Source of the DNA: Myxococcales bacterium
Lineage (GTDB): Bacteria > Myxococcota_A > Polyangia > Nannocystales > Nannocystaceae
Length of the DNA stretch: 12,955 bases
Direction of reading: 5' to 3'
Assembly (NCBI GenBank): GCA_020633315.1
Contig: JACKDV010000057.1
Span: 1 to 12,955, forward strand
Position numbers and translations under genes: made by a program. The notes beneath the pieces are model-generated. The model was not told where the DNA came from. It saw nothing but the letters and a program-made list of their open reading frames with translations, and searched no databases. Positions 12,785-12,955 of the stretch are shown piece by piece (position 1 is the stretch's first letter; each line of letters starts with the position of its first letter).

Positions 12785-12955
12785 CCGAGCATGCCGAGCA
12801 GCTCCGAGGAGGGCATCGGCCTGGAGGACATCGGGAAGTCGTGCGCGATCGCGTTGTCGTGCTCCTCGGGGAGGTGGCCGCCACGCGGTCCACCAGGGTG
12901 ATCACCTGGAAGCCGTGCTCGTAGGCGGTGCGCATCGTCGAGCACGATGTCGCCC
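12781..12955 (-). pseudogene. Isochorismatase-like hydrolase, 3' fragment with frameshift
   Basis: This is the C-terminal part of a gene that enters from beyond the window end. From 12955 inward one frame reads ATSCSTMRTAYEHGFQVITL then VDRVAATSP. It matches the isochorismatase-family region around the nucleophilic Cys (T-x-x-C-V-x-x-T-x-x-x-A-x-x-x-G-x-x-V...D-x-x-A). At the GGGG run 12868-12871 (CCCC on the coding strand) the frame is lost. One base on, it continues as PEEHDNAIAHDFPM...SSELLGMLG and ends at TAG 12781-12783. One extra C would restore A-A-T-S-P-E-E-H-D-N-A, which is typical of the family (A-T-S-E-x-x-H-x-x-A). It is either a recent frameshift or a homopolymer error in the assembly. 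The upstream catalytic Asp and Lys lie outside the window. Confidence 0.65.

Overview
The window looks like chromosomal DNA of a myxobacterium, most likely near the Nannocystaceae (Myxococcota). GC content is very high throughout and GTG starts are common. One lipoprotein has the D/G/T/S-rich linker plus a CGDG..EPGE.C motif typical of that group. PP2C, PQQ-propeller and VCBS lipoprotein genes fit the same picture. This placement is inference from style. No rRNA, tRNA, IS element or CRISPR array is visible.

Layout. 128-1042 (+) is a UbiA-type membrane prenyltransferase. It converges on 1056-2030 (-), a protein with a degenerate sigma-factor-like N-terminus, a long coiled coil and a C-terminal membrane anchor. 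A divergent region with a 32-bp palindrome leads to 2135-3004 (+), a zinc-ribbon SAM methyltransferase, then 3123-4103 (+), a complete PP2C phosphatase. A 465-bp, visibly less GC-rich gap with several palindromes precedes 4569-5927 (+), a TPR protein. Next comes 6058-7557 (+), a histidine/phenylalanine ammonia-lyase homologue whose active site is largely replaced. Two lipoprotein genes follow, coupled by an ATGA overlap: 7602-9287 (VCBS/FG-GAP) and 9284-10879 (PQQ-type propeller). The propeller gene runs 94 bp into a convergent minus-strand operon of 12136-11150 (DUF3179 family) and 11121-10786 (unknown). 12284-12784 (+) is a YbjN-like protein. The window ends in the 3' part of an isochorismatase-like gene on the minus strand, broken by a one-base frameshift.

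Most striking observation. The DUF3179 gene has an in-frame TGA at 11864-11866, exactly where family members carry the first cysteine of their C-x-x-C motif. The product would read F-F-[U]-V-A-C-N-T-G, a UxxC motif. A stable hairpin with a GUU loop starts 14 nt after the TGA, at the position expected of a bacterial SECIS element. I read this as a selenocysteine-containing DUF3179 protein that a standard gene caller would split into 90-aa and 237-aa pieces. I do not know of a published description of such a selenoprotein.

A second theme is transcription and translation initiation. Seven transcription units have a TANNNT-type -10 box ending only 7-10 nt before the start codon and no Shine-Dalgarno sequence. 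This implies widespread leaderless mRNAs. The TPR gene and the second gene of the DUF3179 operon instead have clear Shine-Dalgarno sequences.
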